Assembly: GCF_020283565.1 (NCBI RefSeq)
Contig: NC_060063.1
Span: 46,770,856-46,834,855 of the forward strand
Reading direction: 5' to 3'
Length of the DNA: 64,000 nt
DNA from: Trifolium pratense
Lineage: Eukaryota; Streptophyta; Magnoliopsida; Fabales; Fabaceae
Part shown: positions 25,163 through 37,200 of the stretch, piece after piece
How positions within the stretch are numbered: the first letter of the stretch is position 1
Layout: the number at the start of each line of letters is the position of its first letter
Position numbers and translations under genes: made by a program
Notes under the pieces: generated by a model
The model's database searches: none
Seen by the model: the letters and a program-made list of their open reading frames with translations, nothing else
What the model was told of the DNA's origin: nothing

Positions 25163-25314
25163 TTTTTGTTTTTCACCACCAGTTGAATATGGTTCGGGGG
25201 TCAGTTCTGGTATCAAGTGGTTTCAGCCCCCTTTCGATCGTAGTTGCGGGGGATCGAACTGCGGTCCTCCCTACTAAGTTCAGTGTCAATCACCACTGAA
25301 CCAACTAACGATTG
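25163..25314 (-). mobile_element. tRNA-derived SINE, copy 1
   Basis: Read on the minus strand it begins CGTTAGTTGGTTCAGTGGTG (A box), then GGACCGCAGTTCGATCCC (B box), and ends in an A-rich tail (AAAAACAAAAAAAA). This is a Pol III promoter layout. A second copy lies at 28205-28353 with about 90% identity by eye. Confidence 0.8.
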
Positions 25315-25381
25315 ATATATGTTTATCTTATTATTGTTTTTAATTTGAAGTATCTTAAATATTAATTTGATATATATTTTA

Positions 25382-25670
25382 CTTCCTATGTATTAATATA
25401 TAAGATCTTTTTGCAAAATTTTGTTGTCCAATTTTATAAGACCATTTTCAAAGTTTAAAGTGCATTAATTAAAATTTCACAAAAATATTCCTAATTAAAT
25501 GAAGAAAAGTAGTAATAGATCATTGTTTTTCTCTCTCTCTCTCTATCTTTATAATTGAAGGGTAATTTTGAAAAGAAAATGTATATTATTGTCAAATTTA
25601 ATGTAAAAACAACTCTTATTAATTATTTTGCATTTGTGAAAGGAGTCTTTGTATATTGGAACGAACGAGG
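25382..25670. mobile_element. Stowaway-like MITE
   Basis: Left end CTTCCTATGTATTAATATA and the complement of the right end, CCTCGTTCGTTCCAATATA, both fit the plant CTCCCTCCGTTCC type of mariner MITE. TA duplications lie at 25380-25381 and 25671-25672. The left and right arms also carry complementary TTTTGCAAAATT-like words. Confidence 0.65.
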
Positions 25671-25672
25671 TA

Positions 25673-26182
25673 TTATAAATTAAGAATGTATATTTATATT
25701 ACTTTACATTTGCAATTTCGTGCATTACTAGAGCATAAAGTCAATTTTCAAGTATAACAACTGGCATCCCAAACCTTTGTAAAAAAAAAAACTAGCATCC
25801 TAAACAAATTCTATACAGAGTTTCGTTTTCTAATACACTAATAGATAGATTTGGAAGGGTCTAATCCACTAATTAAGTGAAATTCTAATACACCAATAGT
25901 ACTAATACTATTGGTCATAATCACGAACAACTGATCCTACTAAATTTTTAAAATAATATTTAATCAATATTGAAAATAATTTTAACAATCAAATTATTAT
26001 TATTAAATAATTATAACAAATAATTAGAATGGTCAATTCTTTTTTATTTGCTAATAATTGAGGGATTTAAAGAGTAAAGGAGTTTAATTTTTCTCTTTTA
26101 GAGAAGTGGTAAGTGGAGGATGTATGTGAATCGAGAAGGATTGTGGTTAATATTTTAGTCGCATTTGAGAACAGTAGAATTA
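25673..26182. other. Intergenic, no gene seen
   Basis: AT-rich sequence with no recognised gene or element. Confidence 0.5.
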
Positions 26183-26206
26183 GGGGGGGGGGGGGGGGGG
26201 GGGGGG
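26183..26206 (+). repeat. Run of 24 G
   Basis: An uninterrupted homopolymer of 24 G residues in otherwise AT-rich DNA. Confidence 0.9.
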
Positions 26207-26549
26207 TCCAAAGGCGTCAGTATGATGTACATATTTAATTAGTACCAAAAAGGCATTGGTTTGAGTATGAGACGGCGGTTTAAAGACAATATTAATATAA
26301 AAATGGGTAATGGTGAAAATATTTCATTTTACAAGTGAAATTTATGATACTTGAAAATGACATGTTAATCCTATTAAAGGGTTTTCAGTTTTTGCAAGAA
26401 AGCATAATTGTTACTTTTTATCTCATAAAAAATTAAAGTGAATTTTACAAAGTATAGAAATTATTAATAAATAAATAAAAGTAAATTGCATATTTGTTCA
26501 TTCAATTATGTATATTTAAGTATCGAAACTTCATGAATAAAGACAAGTA

Positions 26550-26622
26550 GCCCGTCTAGCTCAGTTGGTAGAGCGCAAGGCTCTTAACCTTGTGGTCGTG
26601 GGTTCGAGCCCCACGGTGGGCG
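26550..26622 (+). tRNA. trnK-CUU: tRNA-Lys (CUU)
   Basis: A 73-nt tRNA with full cloverleaf. The acceptor strands GCCCGTC and GGTGGGC pair (with G-U steps) and leave G as discriminator. The D arm is GCTCAGTTGGTAGAGC. The anticodon stem-loop AAGGCTCTTAACCTT carries CTT as anticodon. The T arm is GTGGGTTCGAGCCCCAC. A box and B box are intact and a T run begins within 5 nt of the end, as needed for Pol III termination. CCA is not encoded, as normal for a nuclear gene. Expected to be a working lysine tRNA gene reading AAG codons. Confidence 0.96.
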
Positions 26623-28204
26623 TTCTTTTTAATTTTATCACATTTTAATTTAATTTCGCTCATGGATCTTAAACTATAATAAAGCCCATTACGAATGGAC
26701 CCAAACTCTTGAGATCATTTTCTTTTTGTCTGTCTTTACCATGTTACACCCTCTCACCAAAAAATATTTCATGTTGACATCTAATCTAAATAAGAATAAA
26801 AGCCTTCAGCTAGGCTCCTCTTATTAGATTGTTAGATATTCAAACTTTTTTTTCTTTGAAAAAAAGTAAAAAGTTTATTATATTGTTATAGTACATTTGT
26901 TATATTGTATTGTTATTTTGTCACAATTCAAATATAGTATAATTGTTATATTGTATTGAACATTATCAAACCAAAATATTTATATGTTAGGGTTTTTTTT
27001 TGTCAGATGTTAGGGGTTATTTTAGTATGTAAAGATTTGATGAGTAATACATTTCAAAGAAAGAAAACTATAATTCAACGGAGCTTTAGTGTTGTTGTAT
27101 ATTATATTTAATATTTGTTGGTAAAATAAATCTAATAATAAGCAATGGATTTTTTTTTTCAAAAGAAAATAAAGTTCACAACACTTATCAATTTCTAATC
27201 CTTAAGCAGTTGATGAAGACATTATAAAATTGGGTCCATCTATAAATAAAAAAAAACACGAGAGTATATATTTTATGCTACAAAATTTTTGTATTTGATG
27301 AGAGTATATATTTTATGCTACAAAATTTTTAAATTCAATATTTTTTTGTCGTTTTTACGTGCAAATTGATTAAAAATGGTAGATAGCTTTGGAGTTTCAT
27401 TCAATTATATATGGTGCATTTTAAGTTTAAGTTTCAATTTGAAAAAGAATTAGTTAAGAATAAATTTGGCGAGAAAAATGTCGAACCAAAATAAATAGTG
27501 ACTAGTGAGAGGTAGGTTGAATTTTCTGAAATATTTAATCTTAGTAGTGGAGGAGTGAACTCAATGACCTTTTTGTCAATTAATTCCCTTTGTTTCTCTC
27601 AAAACCATCAAACAACCTTATGACTCCCTAATATAGTGAGAGATATTTAATTTGGAAGTTGTCTTTATAATAGTATAGAAGTATAGATTTTGTTGCAAAT
27701 ATAAAGTTTTAGAGTAAACATTTGCATGGAATCCACAGATGTCACGTTTCAAATTAAATGATTTTGAAGTAAGCAAATTTTTCTTTTACTCTTTTTTGAC
27801 ATTTTTTTTACTTGGGTGTGCATGTTATATAGAAACCATCTATAATAAAGTTCAACTAAACATAAATAATCATAGAAATTAAAAAACATAGTTGACAAAG
27901 AGGGGTGGATGAAGAAAGCTACAAAAGGAACTAAACTATCAGGAGTTAAATTAAATAATTTTGTACATTTGCTATATGCATTCCAACAACTCTATTTTGT
28001 TTGTTGTCATTTTCAGGGCTAGTCAAACTAAATTATTTGTTGAGCTATAAAATTAATAAAAAAAGTTGACTAAGTAATTGAAAAAAAAAAATCAATAAAA
28101 CATATATGGGTTCGCTAATTTGTAAGAAGAATATACATACTATGATAAAAATTCATATGAGAATTAATGCAAGATTTTTTTTTGAATTGGTAGTACTTGA
28201 TTTT
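26623..28204. other. Intergenic; contains one copy of a diverged 300-bp repeat
   Basis: AT-rich. The segment of about 27715-28050 is recognisably related to 39587-39880: shared words include AACATAAATA, GTTGACAAAGA, CTACAAAAGGA and AACAACTCTATTTTGTTTG in the same order. No gene was recognised. Confidence 0.55.
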
Positions 28205-28353
28205 TATTTTTCACCACCAGTTGAATCTCGTTCGGGAGTCAGTTCTGGCATCAAGTGGTTCCAGCCCCCTTCCAATCGTAGTTGTGGGATCGAACTACGG
28301 TCCTCCCTACAAAGTTCAACGTCAATCACCACTGAACCAACTAACGATTGGTT
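28205..28353 (-). mobile_element. tRNA-derived SINE, copy 2
   Basis: Same family as 25163-25314: on the minus strand A box TTAGTTGGTTCAGTGGTG, B box GTTCGATCCC, and A-rich tail. An imperfect 15-bp target duplication, GTAGTACTTGATTTT (28190-28204) and GTAATACTTGAATTT (28354-28368), flanks it. Confidence 0.85.
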
Positions 28354-28584
28354 GTAATACTTGAATTTTGGACCTTCAACTCTTTAATCTTTAGCTCAAC
28401 TAACTTAACTAATTGAACTACTCATCCTACCACAAAATTAATGCATGATATAATTATTATGAGAGTGCCACAAAATTAAACTCTTTTTAGTTTATCCTAG
28501 GCCTAGCACAAAATATTTCAAGGTGGACCCTATATACAAGTTGGTCTTAAACATTTTAGAGGCCTTGTTTTAATATTTAAAGTT

Positions 28585-28839
28585 GATATTTTCTCTCCCC
28601 ACCCCCCGTGTTTCTTTTATCCCCCTGAGTTTCCAATTTTGCCCTTGAAAAAACTTCGGTTCGTAGAAACCGAAGTTTTTTTTTTGCCTTGAAAACAAAT
28701 TTCGGTTTCTAAAAACCGAAATTTACTCTGAATTTGCACTAGAAAAAATTCGGTTTCTGCGAACCGAATTTTTCACAAGGGCAAAATTGGAATATTGGGT
28801 GGTATAAAAGAAACACGGGGGGCCCGAAGAGAAAACATC
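28585..28839. mobile_element. Mutator-like MITE with nested hairpins
   Basis: A 255-bp element with perfect 9-bp direct repeats TTTAAAGTT at 28576-28584 and 28840-28848. The ends are GATATTTTCTCT (left) and the complement GATGTTTTCTCT (right). Arms of about 55 bp continue through CCCCCCGTGTTTCTTTTAT and CCAATTTTGCCCTTG. The centre holds three smaller hairpins built from CGGTTTCTA/TAGAAACCG words. No coding capacity. Confidence 0.88.
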
Positions 28840-29673
28840 TTTAAAGTTAGTATACAAATATTTAGGGATTCTTAAACTGCGGCCAAATACATTTTCAGAG
28901 TTTTAATTCAGTCCTCAAAATCTTGAGACAGTGTTATATAGATGGACCAAGTGGGCCTAATGAGATCATGCCTAAAAGGCCCAAATAATCATGGTCATGG
29001 ATATCTAAATCTTGCTTCTTTTTTTTCTTCGTTGCTTCTAGGAATGTTCAGTCATTTAATTTTAGGAGTTTCTCCTCCTTGTAATTAGATTCATTTTTCT
29101 TTTAGCTGTTTAATATTACTATCACAATATACTTGGTTTTGTCTTTCTTCCTCTCTAATTTATGGAGTTTTGATCCTTGCTCGAAAGAGACCATATTATC
29201 CAATTTCTTACATATCACTTAAGTCTTAACCCTTGAGATTAGAATACATAACTTATCATATACCTTGATATTACCAAATAGTAATAATAATGTAAATAAA
29301 AAAAACTAACAAACTTACAAGCAAATAATGTTAATTTTGATTCTGAGTTCAATTGGAAAATAATTAGGTGATGTTCGAAATAATATTCAAAATATTATAG
29401 GTTTGAGCAAGAAAATATCATTCAAACTAAAAAGCACACTCGAAAGGGTACTTTATCGAATATATGGTTGTGGTATTCGAAGAAGTTATTTCGGATAACT
29501 TTTGAAAGTTTAAGATATAAATTTACCTTTGAGAATATCACTGCAGAAGTCTAGGGATTGCTTAAATCAATAGACGTATCAACTACTAAGAGACTCTTAA
29601 AGATCCAACTTAAATCTTAGATCGATCAATATTAAGTTCATTTGTTGAAGTGATAAAAATTTGACTATTTTTC
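28769..29673 (+). repeat. 905-bp direct duplication, copy A
   Basis: This block recurs at 36257-37161 with the same length; I saw one substitution (GGGTGG here, GGGGGG there). Copy A includes the right end of the MITE at 28585-28839 in its native place with both target duplications. It is therefore the older location. Confidence 0.93.
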
Positions 29674-30406
29674 GCATTGCTACTTTTGCTTTCAAGCAAA
29701 TAGCGTCTAAATCTTCTAAACTCGCAGCTTTGTGCAACGATCAATCATACATTTTTTATTTCGCCATGTATATAGTTTACTATGCTATGTCCTTTTTTTT
29801 AGTTTAGTAATTTTCCTTCTACTCACCCTACTATGTTGAAGTCTCGAGGACATTTTATTTATGCAGGAAAAGTTATGTTAATAAGTTAACATCTATCACA
29901 TTGAATGAGTGAACTTTATGAAAATCATTAATGAATCAAAATAACACCATTTTCACGTTCTTCCTCAACTTTTTCATTTCCTTTCTTAAGGATATAGCTC
30001 TGTTTTAAGTTATACAGAAGTGACCTAAACAAGGTTCTCACTTCTTTTATGTGTCTTGATGTTTGAGAAGTGAAAGTTTAGATTGTTTTTTAATGGATAA
30101 CTTGTTGACACCGAAGGAGCCAACCATTATGAAGAAAGTAAGAATAAGGTAACGATAAACAAAATTACTTCTTTGGTCATTCAAGTTCTGTATGGTGTGA
30201 TGCTCTGCACACTTGAATTTTGAACTTCTTTCTATATCTAAGTTGAACCAGTTTCTTAGATGGTCCATATTAGAATTTTCGTATATCTTGAATTTGACAT
30301 GTTTTCTTGATTTTTCCAGTTTAGATAAACTTTTGGTTGTTTCTAATTCTATAGATGTTTCTTGGTGCACTAATAATGTTGTTGAAATGACAATGATTTC
30401 ACAAAC

Positions 30407-30503
<97 letters not shown>

Positions 30504-31692
30504 GAATTTACTCTTCCCAGTAGGTTGACTTTGTTCATTCTTTATGCATTTCGTGATATTTGTACTGTCGTAGTTACACATATTTTCCGTAGCTAGCTGT
30601 CTTTGTTCATGATTTCACTTATAATGTCGATGTTGTTGGATTTGCACAACATGTTTGTTTGTCTGTGTGCAGTGCAATATCGTCATGTTTCCCGTAACTA
30701 GCTGTCTTTGTTCATGATGTCACTTACAATTAATACCAAGTTTGTTAGTTGCTGCTAATGTGAAATAAATGGGAAAAGATATCGGTGATGTTTGAACCTC
30801 TATTGTCTGCTGCAGTTTGTCCTGCTTTGTTATCAGCTGGTTGATTAATCTAGCATATAAGAGGCAAAAGGTGAAAATAAAAATCCAAAGGCTCAGAATC
30901 ACACAGGAGAAGCAGCAGTATAAAAAATGCAGGAGGGGATCCATTTTCGTGATGTTTCAATTCGAGATCAAGCAATTAGTGACGCATTTAGCGTTTTGGA
31001 CCAGTTAGGTGGTTTGAAGTTTTGTTCAAGATAAGAGAAGACAGGAATGAAGTTCTCACATGAGGACTTGTAATACAGTACATGTCTTTATACGATGATA
31101 TTCTGTAATACAGTACTTGTTTTGACTAAATTTGGTGGTATAATATTTTTATGCAATTTACATGTCTTCATAGACCCTTTGTTTTATTTGGAAAGAAAGA
31201 AATGCTCAGCCACCAAAGTATCAATGTTAGTTTCTTTACCGTAAATCCATCACCAAATATCTGTATATGATGCAAACAAAACATCCAATTTCATTTGTGG
31301 CATTGTACTATTTTGGTTAATGATTTTCATGTATTATTACACACAAAAATGTACAATGTTGTCAGTACCCCACATAATAATATCCCAGACAAATATGGAA
31401 GAGATTGAGAACCTCTTCAAGTAGATGACACATTTCGGCATTATATTGCGTCCGATAAATATAACTCAGTAGATATTTGATGTGTTGGGACAAATGTTCT
31501 GATTTGTGATTCTGAACATTTAATATGTGTAACTCTTGTAACTATGTTATTTGACAAAAATAAATCACAAATGTTGGATTTTAAAATATCTTCATATATA
31601 TTAATGTGTGTGACTCTTGTAACTATGCTATTTTGACTTGTGTTTTAGTCGCAAATGTTTCGATTGCTAGAAAATATACCAATGGCAAACTT
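29674..31692. other. Intergenic, no gene recognised; AT microsatellite
   Basis: Holds an AT run of about 90 bp at 30410-30500. A 107-codon minus-strand open frame (30047-30370) has no domain I recognise and could be part of an old retroelement or a chance frame. Segments near 30595-30615 and 30695-30720 repeat the words GTAACTAGCTGTCTTTGTTC / GTAGCTAGCTGTCTTTGTTC. Confidence 0.4.
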
Positions 31693-34312
31693 GAGAAACA
31701 CAAATTCATATATTACACACTTATAGGACTATAAAACAACTGCTGGAAAATGATAAACGGTAACTCAATTTCAAAACAATACTCAATAAGAAAATAGTAA
31801 AAAATAGAATTAAGAGGATCTAGAATAAATTCATGATATAAGAGAAACACAAATTCATATATTACACACTTATAGGACTGTAAAACAACTGCTGGAAAAT
31901 GATAAACGATAACTCAATTTCAATTTCAAAACAATACTCAATAAGAAAATAGTAAAAAATAGAATTAAGAGGATCTAGAATAAATTCATGATATAAGAGA
32001 AACACAAATTCATATATTACACACTTATAGGACTGTAAAACAACTGCTGGAAAATGATAAACGGTAACTCAATTTCAATTTCAAAACAATACTCAATAAG
32101 AAAATAGTAAAAAATAGAATTAAGAGGATCTAGAATAAATTCATGATATAAGAGAAACACAAATTCATATATTACACACTTATAGGACTGTAAAACAACT
32201 GCTGGAAAATGATAAACGGTAACTCAATTTCAAAACAATACTCAATAAGAAAATAGTAAAAAATAGAATTAAGAGGATCTAGAATAAATTCATGATATAA
32301 GAGAAACACAAATTCATATATTACACACTTATAGGACTGTAAAACAACTGCTGGAAAATGATAAACGGTAACTCAATTTCAATTTCAAAACAATACTCAA
32401 TAAGAAAATAGTAAAAAATAGAATTAAGAGGATCTAGAATAAATTCATGATATAAGAGAAACACAAATTCATATATTACACACTTATAGGACTGTAAAAC
32501 AACTGCTGGAAAATGATAAACGGTAACTCAATTTCAATTTCAAAACGATACTCAATAAGAAAATAGTAAAAAATAGAATTAAGAGGATCTAGAATAAATT
32601 CATGATATAAGAGAAACACAAATTCATATATTACACACTTATAGGACTGTAAAACAACTGCTGGAAAATGATAAACGGTAACTCAATTTCAAAACAATAC
32701 TCAATAAGAAAATAGTAAAAAATAGAATTAAGAGGATCTAGAATAAATTCATGATATAAGAGAAACACAAATTCATATATTACACACTTATAGGACTGTA
32801 AAACAACTGCTGGAAAATGATAAACGGTAACTCAATTTCAATTTCAAAACAATACTCAATAAGAAAATAGTAAAAAATAGAATTAAGAGGATCTAGAATA
32901 AATTCATGATATAAGAGAAACACAAATTCATATATTACACACTTATAGGACTGTAAAACAACTGCTGGAAAATGATAAACGGTAACTCAATTTCAATTTC
33001 AAAACAATACTCAATAAGAAAATAGTAAAAAATAGAATTAAGAGGATCTAGAATAAATTCATGATATAAGAGAAACACAAATTCATATATTACACACTTA
33101 TAGGACTGTAAAACAACTGCTGGAAAATGATAAACGGTAACTCAATTTCAATTTCAAAACAATACTCAATAAGAAAATAGTAAAAAATAGAATTAAGAGG
33201 ATCTAGAATAAATTCATGATATAAGAGAAACACAAATTCATATATTACACACTTATAGGACTGTAAAACAACTGCTGGAAAATGATAAACGGTAACTCAA
33301 TTTCAATTTCAAAACAATACTCAATAAGAAAATAGTAAAAAATAGAATTAAGAGGATCTAGAATAAATTCATGATATAAGAGAAACACAAATTCATATAT
33401 TACACACTTATAGGACTGTAAAACAACTGCTGGAAAATGATAAACGGTAACTCAATTTCAATTTCAAAACAATACTCAATAAGAAAATAGTAAAAAATAG
33501 AATTAAGAGGATCTAGAATAAATTCATGATATAAGAGAAACACAAATTCATATATTACACACTTATAGGACTGTAAAACAACTGCTGGAAAATGATAAAC
33601 GGTAACTCAATTTCAATTTCAAAACAATACTCAATAAGAAAATAGTAAAAAATAGAATTAAGAGGATCTAGAATAAATTCATGATATAAGAGAAACACAA
33701 ATTCATATATTACACACTTATAGGACTGTAAAACAACTGCTGGAAAATGATAAACAGTAACTCAATTTCAATTTCAAAACAATACTCAATAAGAAAATAG
33801 TAAAAAATAGAATTAAGAGGATCTGGAATAAATTCATGATATAAGAGAAACACAAATTCATATATTACACACTTATAGGACTGTAAAACAACTGCTGGAA
33901 AATGATAAACGGTAACTCAATTTCAATTTCAAAACAATACTCAATAAGAAAATAGTAAAAAATAGAATTAAGAGGATCTGGAATAAATTCATGATATAAG
34001 AGAAACACAAATTCATATATTACACACTTATAGGACTGTAAAACAACTACTGGAAAATGATAAACGGTAACTCAATTTCAATTTCAAAACAATACTCAAT
34101 AAGAAAATAGTAAAAAATAGAATTAAGAGGATCTAGAATAAATTCATATATAAGAGAAACACAAATTCATATATTACACACTTATAGGACTGTAAAACAA
34201 CTGCTGGAAAATGATAAACGGTAACTCAATTTCAATTTCAAAACAATACTCAATAAGAAAATAGTAAAAAACAGAATTAAGAGGATCTAGAATAAATTCA
34301 TGATATAAGAGA
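31693..34312. repeat. Satellite array, 17 units of 149 or 155 bp
   Basis: Units begin at 31693, 31842, 31997, 32152, 32301, 32456, 32611, 32760, 32915, 33070, 33225, 33380, 33535, 33690, 33845, 34000 and 34154; a partial unit starts at 34309. The word GAGAAACACAAATTC marks each start. The 149-bp type has one copy of the hexamer AATTTC where the 155-bp type has two. The first nine units follow the order 149-155-155 three times, a 459-bp higher-order repeat. The later units are 155 bp, except one of 154. Units are nearly identical (isolated substitutions only). Confidence 0.96.
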
Positions 34313-34332
34313 ACAAAATGATACAAAGCCTT

Positions 34333-34862
34333 TCAAAGCAAAAGTTTATATGTTGCAGAGCCTCTTTCGCAGGAAGATAATTTCTTTAACAATCCTTGCT
34401 TTGCCTCTAAATCGCGAAATTTTGTATGGATTTCCATAGTATCTAGTACTTTTGAGTTCTCTATAATGTATTTCACAAATTTGATAAGAAAATAGTTGAT
34501 GCCTCTGAAACCTCTAATGCAGCATGTTTTCAATTGTGACAAAAGACACTCTGGAACAATTGATGGAATTTTCCAAAACTTGTCTGTATACCTTTGAAAA
34601 GCATCAATATCATCCTAACAACAATTCACATTTTCTAATATAATAAAAAAACATTGTATTGTAGTTAAGGAAAGATTCAGAAATAAAAGAGTTGAAAAAA
34701 TTATCTAACCCGAATGATAAGACTTTGTAGTTTGGGAGAAAGTTCAAGCATTGCATGCACCCACTTCCACCTCGGGCACACAAATACAGATCCAAAGTGA
34801 AGCTCCAAGTGAGTCAGATTTGGAAACTCAGGCAATTGAGTCCAACATGTATACTTGAGCTG

Positions 34863-34933
<71 letters not shown>

Positions 34934-35807
34934 CACAAGACGCAATATTAAAAAGAAATCACAAACAACTTCATTTATTTATGAGTTAGATTCATACCGC
35001 TTTGCCTACATAGAGGATCCGTGCTTTACAAACAATACTAAATGGAACAAAAGATTTAGATGGGATCCTTGCTTTGATCAAATTAGGTAAAGCTGCAAAG
35101 TTCATCCTCGAACCATCTTTCCTCCTCGAACCATCTTTACAACGGTAGGGCTTTGGGAAACCTTTCATTAATTCCAAATCCTCCAATACAGGACAACTTA
35201 ACAAAAACTTTATTAGATTATCATAGAAAAAACTAACCTTACTCAAATGGAGAGTTTTAAGACTAGGTAAATCTAAATCAACCTTATCAGAAATAAGGGT
35301 CCCCGAATAGTTGTTCAACTTAAGAACCTTTAATGTTCTACAACTAAAAAGCTTAACAGGTAGTTTCATCGAACAGCGAAGATGAAGACAACCGTCGAGG
35401 ACCAAGTTTTGTATTCCTCTTTGCGATACATAGTCAACAATTTTATCGATAACAGGTTGGTAATTGGAATAATCATCTGTAGAAGGATCTTTGAAGGAAA
35501 AAGAATGGACGGGTAGTGTAATGGCTCGCCGGTTGTCCATTATTGAGTACATTACACTGTGAAGGAGGCGATTACAACTATTGAAGTCGTTGGAATCAAA
35601 GTCGAGAGCAAGAACAGAGAGCCACAAGTATCTCCATCTCTTTGATAGGACACTTGTGGTTGCAGCAAATTTGGTTGGAAACGAATGAAGTATATTACAC
35701 AGAATTGGATCCGGCAAGTCGCTAATTCTATCTAGTGTAGAAATTGACTGCAGAGAAGATGACTTGTTCATCCTTCTCTTTTTATTTATACGAGAGGAAG
35801 ACGGCAT
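34333..35807 (-). CDS. F-box/LRR/FBD protein
   Basis: Three exons: 35807-34998, 34859-34710, 34614-34333; all phase 0, giving 413 aa plus stop. The F-box lies at residues about 26-65 (DRISDLPDPILCNILHSFPT, then SVLSKRWRYLW). Leucine-rich repeats follow (QNLVLDGCLHL, LKVLKLNNYSG, LPSLKTLHLSKV, CPVLEDLELMKG). The last exon is the FBD part (LSQLKTCCIRGFRGI, VLDTMEIHTKF, LLKKLSSCERGSATYKL). Family members act as substrate receptors of SCF ubiquitin ligases by binding SKP1 through the F-box; targets are usually unknown. Near the end of exon 1 a short run KDGSRRKDGSR is an internal duplication. Intron 1 contains an AT run (34865-34929). The gene looks intact. The stop codon is about 20 bp from the satellite array, so its 3' UTR must run into satellite sequence. 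Confidence 0.9.
34865..34929. repeat. AT microsatellite in F-box intron 1
   Basis: About 65 bp of uninterrupted AT dinucleotides just inside the acceptor side of intron 1 (minus strand), directly before the acceptor AG of exon 2. Confidence 0.9.
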
Positions 35808-36256
35808 CTTTTTATTTATATGAGAGGAAACTGATGCGCCGTTTCACTTCTTCTGTTATTCAGATTAGGGTTAGTTTCTAGTGACAAAAGATAAGGTTTG
35901 CTTATATACCTAAGGTTGAGGTTTTGTATAAATGGGCTGGAGATTTGGGCTTAGACAAACTTAGTTTTTGAGAAACAAAAAAATTTCCTACCCCAAACAA
36001 ATTTCTCTTTACCCCAATATATTTTATAGGGGAAAATATGCTTACCTTCCCGAAGGGAGTCAGATCCCATCCAGTATGTGTATGCACCAGTAATTCCAGT
36101 ATATCGCTTGGGTGTATGACATGTGGAAAATTGAAAAATTAATGGTCCAGATTAAAAGTTTGGAAAATGGTGGTAATGATATCATTGCCTTCTTCTTTAT
36201 TCAGAACTAGTTTAGGAGGGTGTATTGGATTGAGATTTTATTGGATTTTAAAAGAT
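35808..36256. other. F-box promoter region
   Basis: Upstream of the F-box gene. Immediately 5' of the start codon is a direct repeat of TTTTTATTTATA-GAGAGGAA (35778-35795 and 35811-35828). The last 50 bp (36208-36256, GGGTGTATTGGATTGAG and onward) resemble the start of a small DNA transposon. No gene was seen. Confidence 0.4.
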
Positions 36257-37161
36257 TTTTTCACAAGGGCAAAATTGGAATATTGGGGGGTATAAAAGAA
36301 ACACGGGGGGCCCGAAGAGAAAACATCTTTAAAGTTAGTATACAAATATTTAGGGATTCTTAAACTGCGGCCAAATACATTTTCAGAGTTTTAATTCAGT
36401 CCTCAAAATCTTGAGACAGTGTTATATAGATGGACCAAGTGGGCCTAATGAGATCATGCCTAAAAGGCCCAAATAATCATGGTCATGGATATCTAAATCT
36501 TGCTTCTTTTTTTTCTTCGTTGCTTCTAGGAATGTTCAGTCATTTAATTTTAGGAGTTTCTCCTCCTTGTAATTAGATTCATTTTTCTTTTAGCTGTTTA
36601 ATATTACTATCACAATATACTTGGTTTTGTCTTTCTTCCTCTCTAATTTATGGAGTTTTGATCCTTGCTCGAAAGAGACCATATTATCCAATTTCTTACA
36701 TATCACTTAAGTCTTAACCCTTGAGATTAGAATACATAACTTATCATATACCTTGATATTACCAAATAGTAATAATAATGTAAATAAAAAAAACTAACAA
36801 ACTTACAAGCAAATAATGTTAATTTTGATTCTGAGTTCAATTGGAAAATAATTAGGTGATGTTCGAAATAATATTCAAAATATTATAGGTTTGAGCAAGA
36901 AAATATCATTCAAACTAAAAAGCACACTCGAAAGGGTACTTTATCGAATATATGGTTGTGGTATTCGAAGAAGTTATTTCGGATAACTTTTGAAAGTTTA
37001 AGATATAAATTTACCTTTGAGAATATCACTGCAGAAGTCTAGGGATTGCTTAAATCAATAGACGTATCAACTACTAAGAGACTCTTAAAGATCCAACTTA
37101 AATCTTAGATCGATCAATATTAAGTTCATTTGTTGAAGTGATAAAAATTTGACTATTTTTC
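36257..37161 (+). repeat. 905-bp direct duplication, copy B
   Basis: Second copy of 28769-29673. It starts inside the MITE of copy A (only the right arm is present), so it is the derived copy. I see no target duplication at its ends; the left junction is in a T run and the right junction meets a T-rich segment. Confidence 0.93.
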
Positions 37162-37200
37162 TTTTTTAAAGGCTACACTTTGTAAAACAAAAAAATGCCA

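Noticed and set aside
30047..30370. 107-codon minus-strand frame
   Set aside because: No motif, no splice or codon-use support that I can see; left as unassigned in the intergenic entry.
30399..30596. Open frames with long Ile-Tyr repeats on both strands
   Set aside because: Translation of the AT microsatellite.
31693..34312. Regular repeats considered as a CRISPR-like array
   Set aside because: Units are contiguous and nearly identical with no unique spacers; this is a eukaryotic satellite.
34755..35090. 111-codon plus-strand frame
   Set aside because: Antisense to F-box exons and through the AT run of its intron.
35902..36087. 61-codon minus-strand frame upstream of the F-box gene
   Set aside because: Short, no domain, lies in the promoter region.
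28769..37161. The 905-bp copies as LTRs of one element
   Set aside because: No TG...CA ends, no primer site or polypurine tract next to them, no coding pol between them, and one copy begins inside a MITE.
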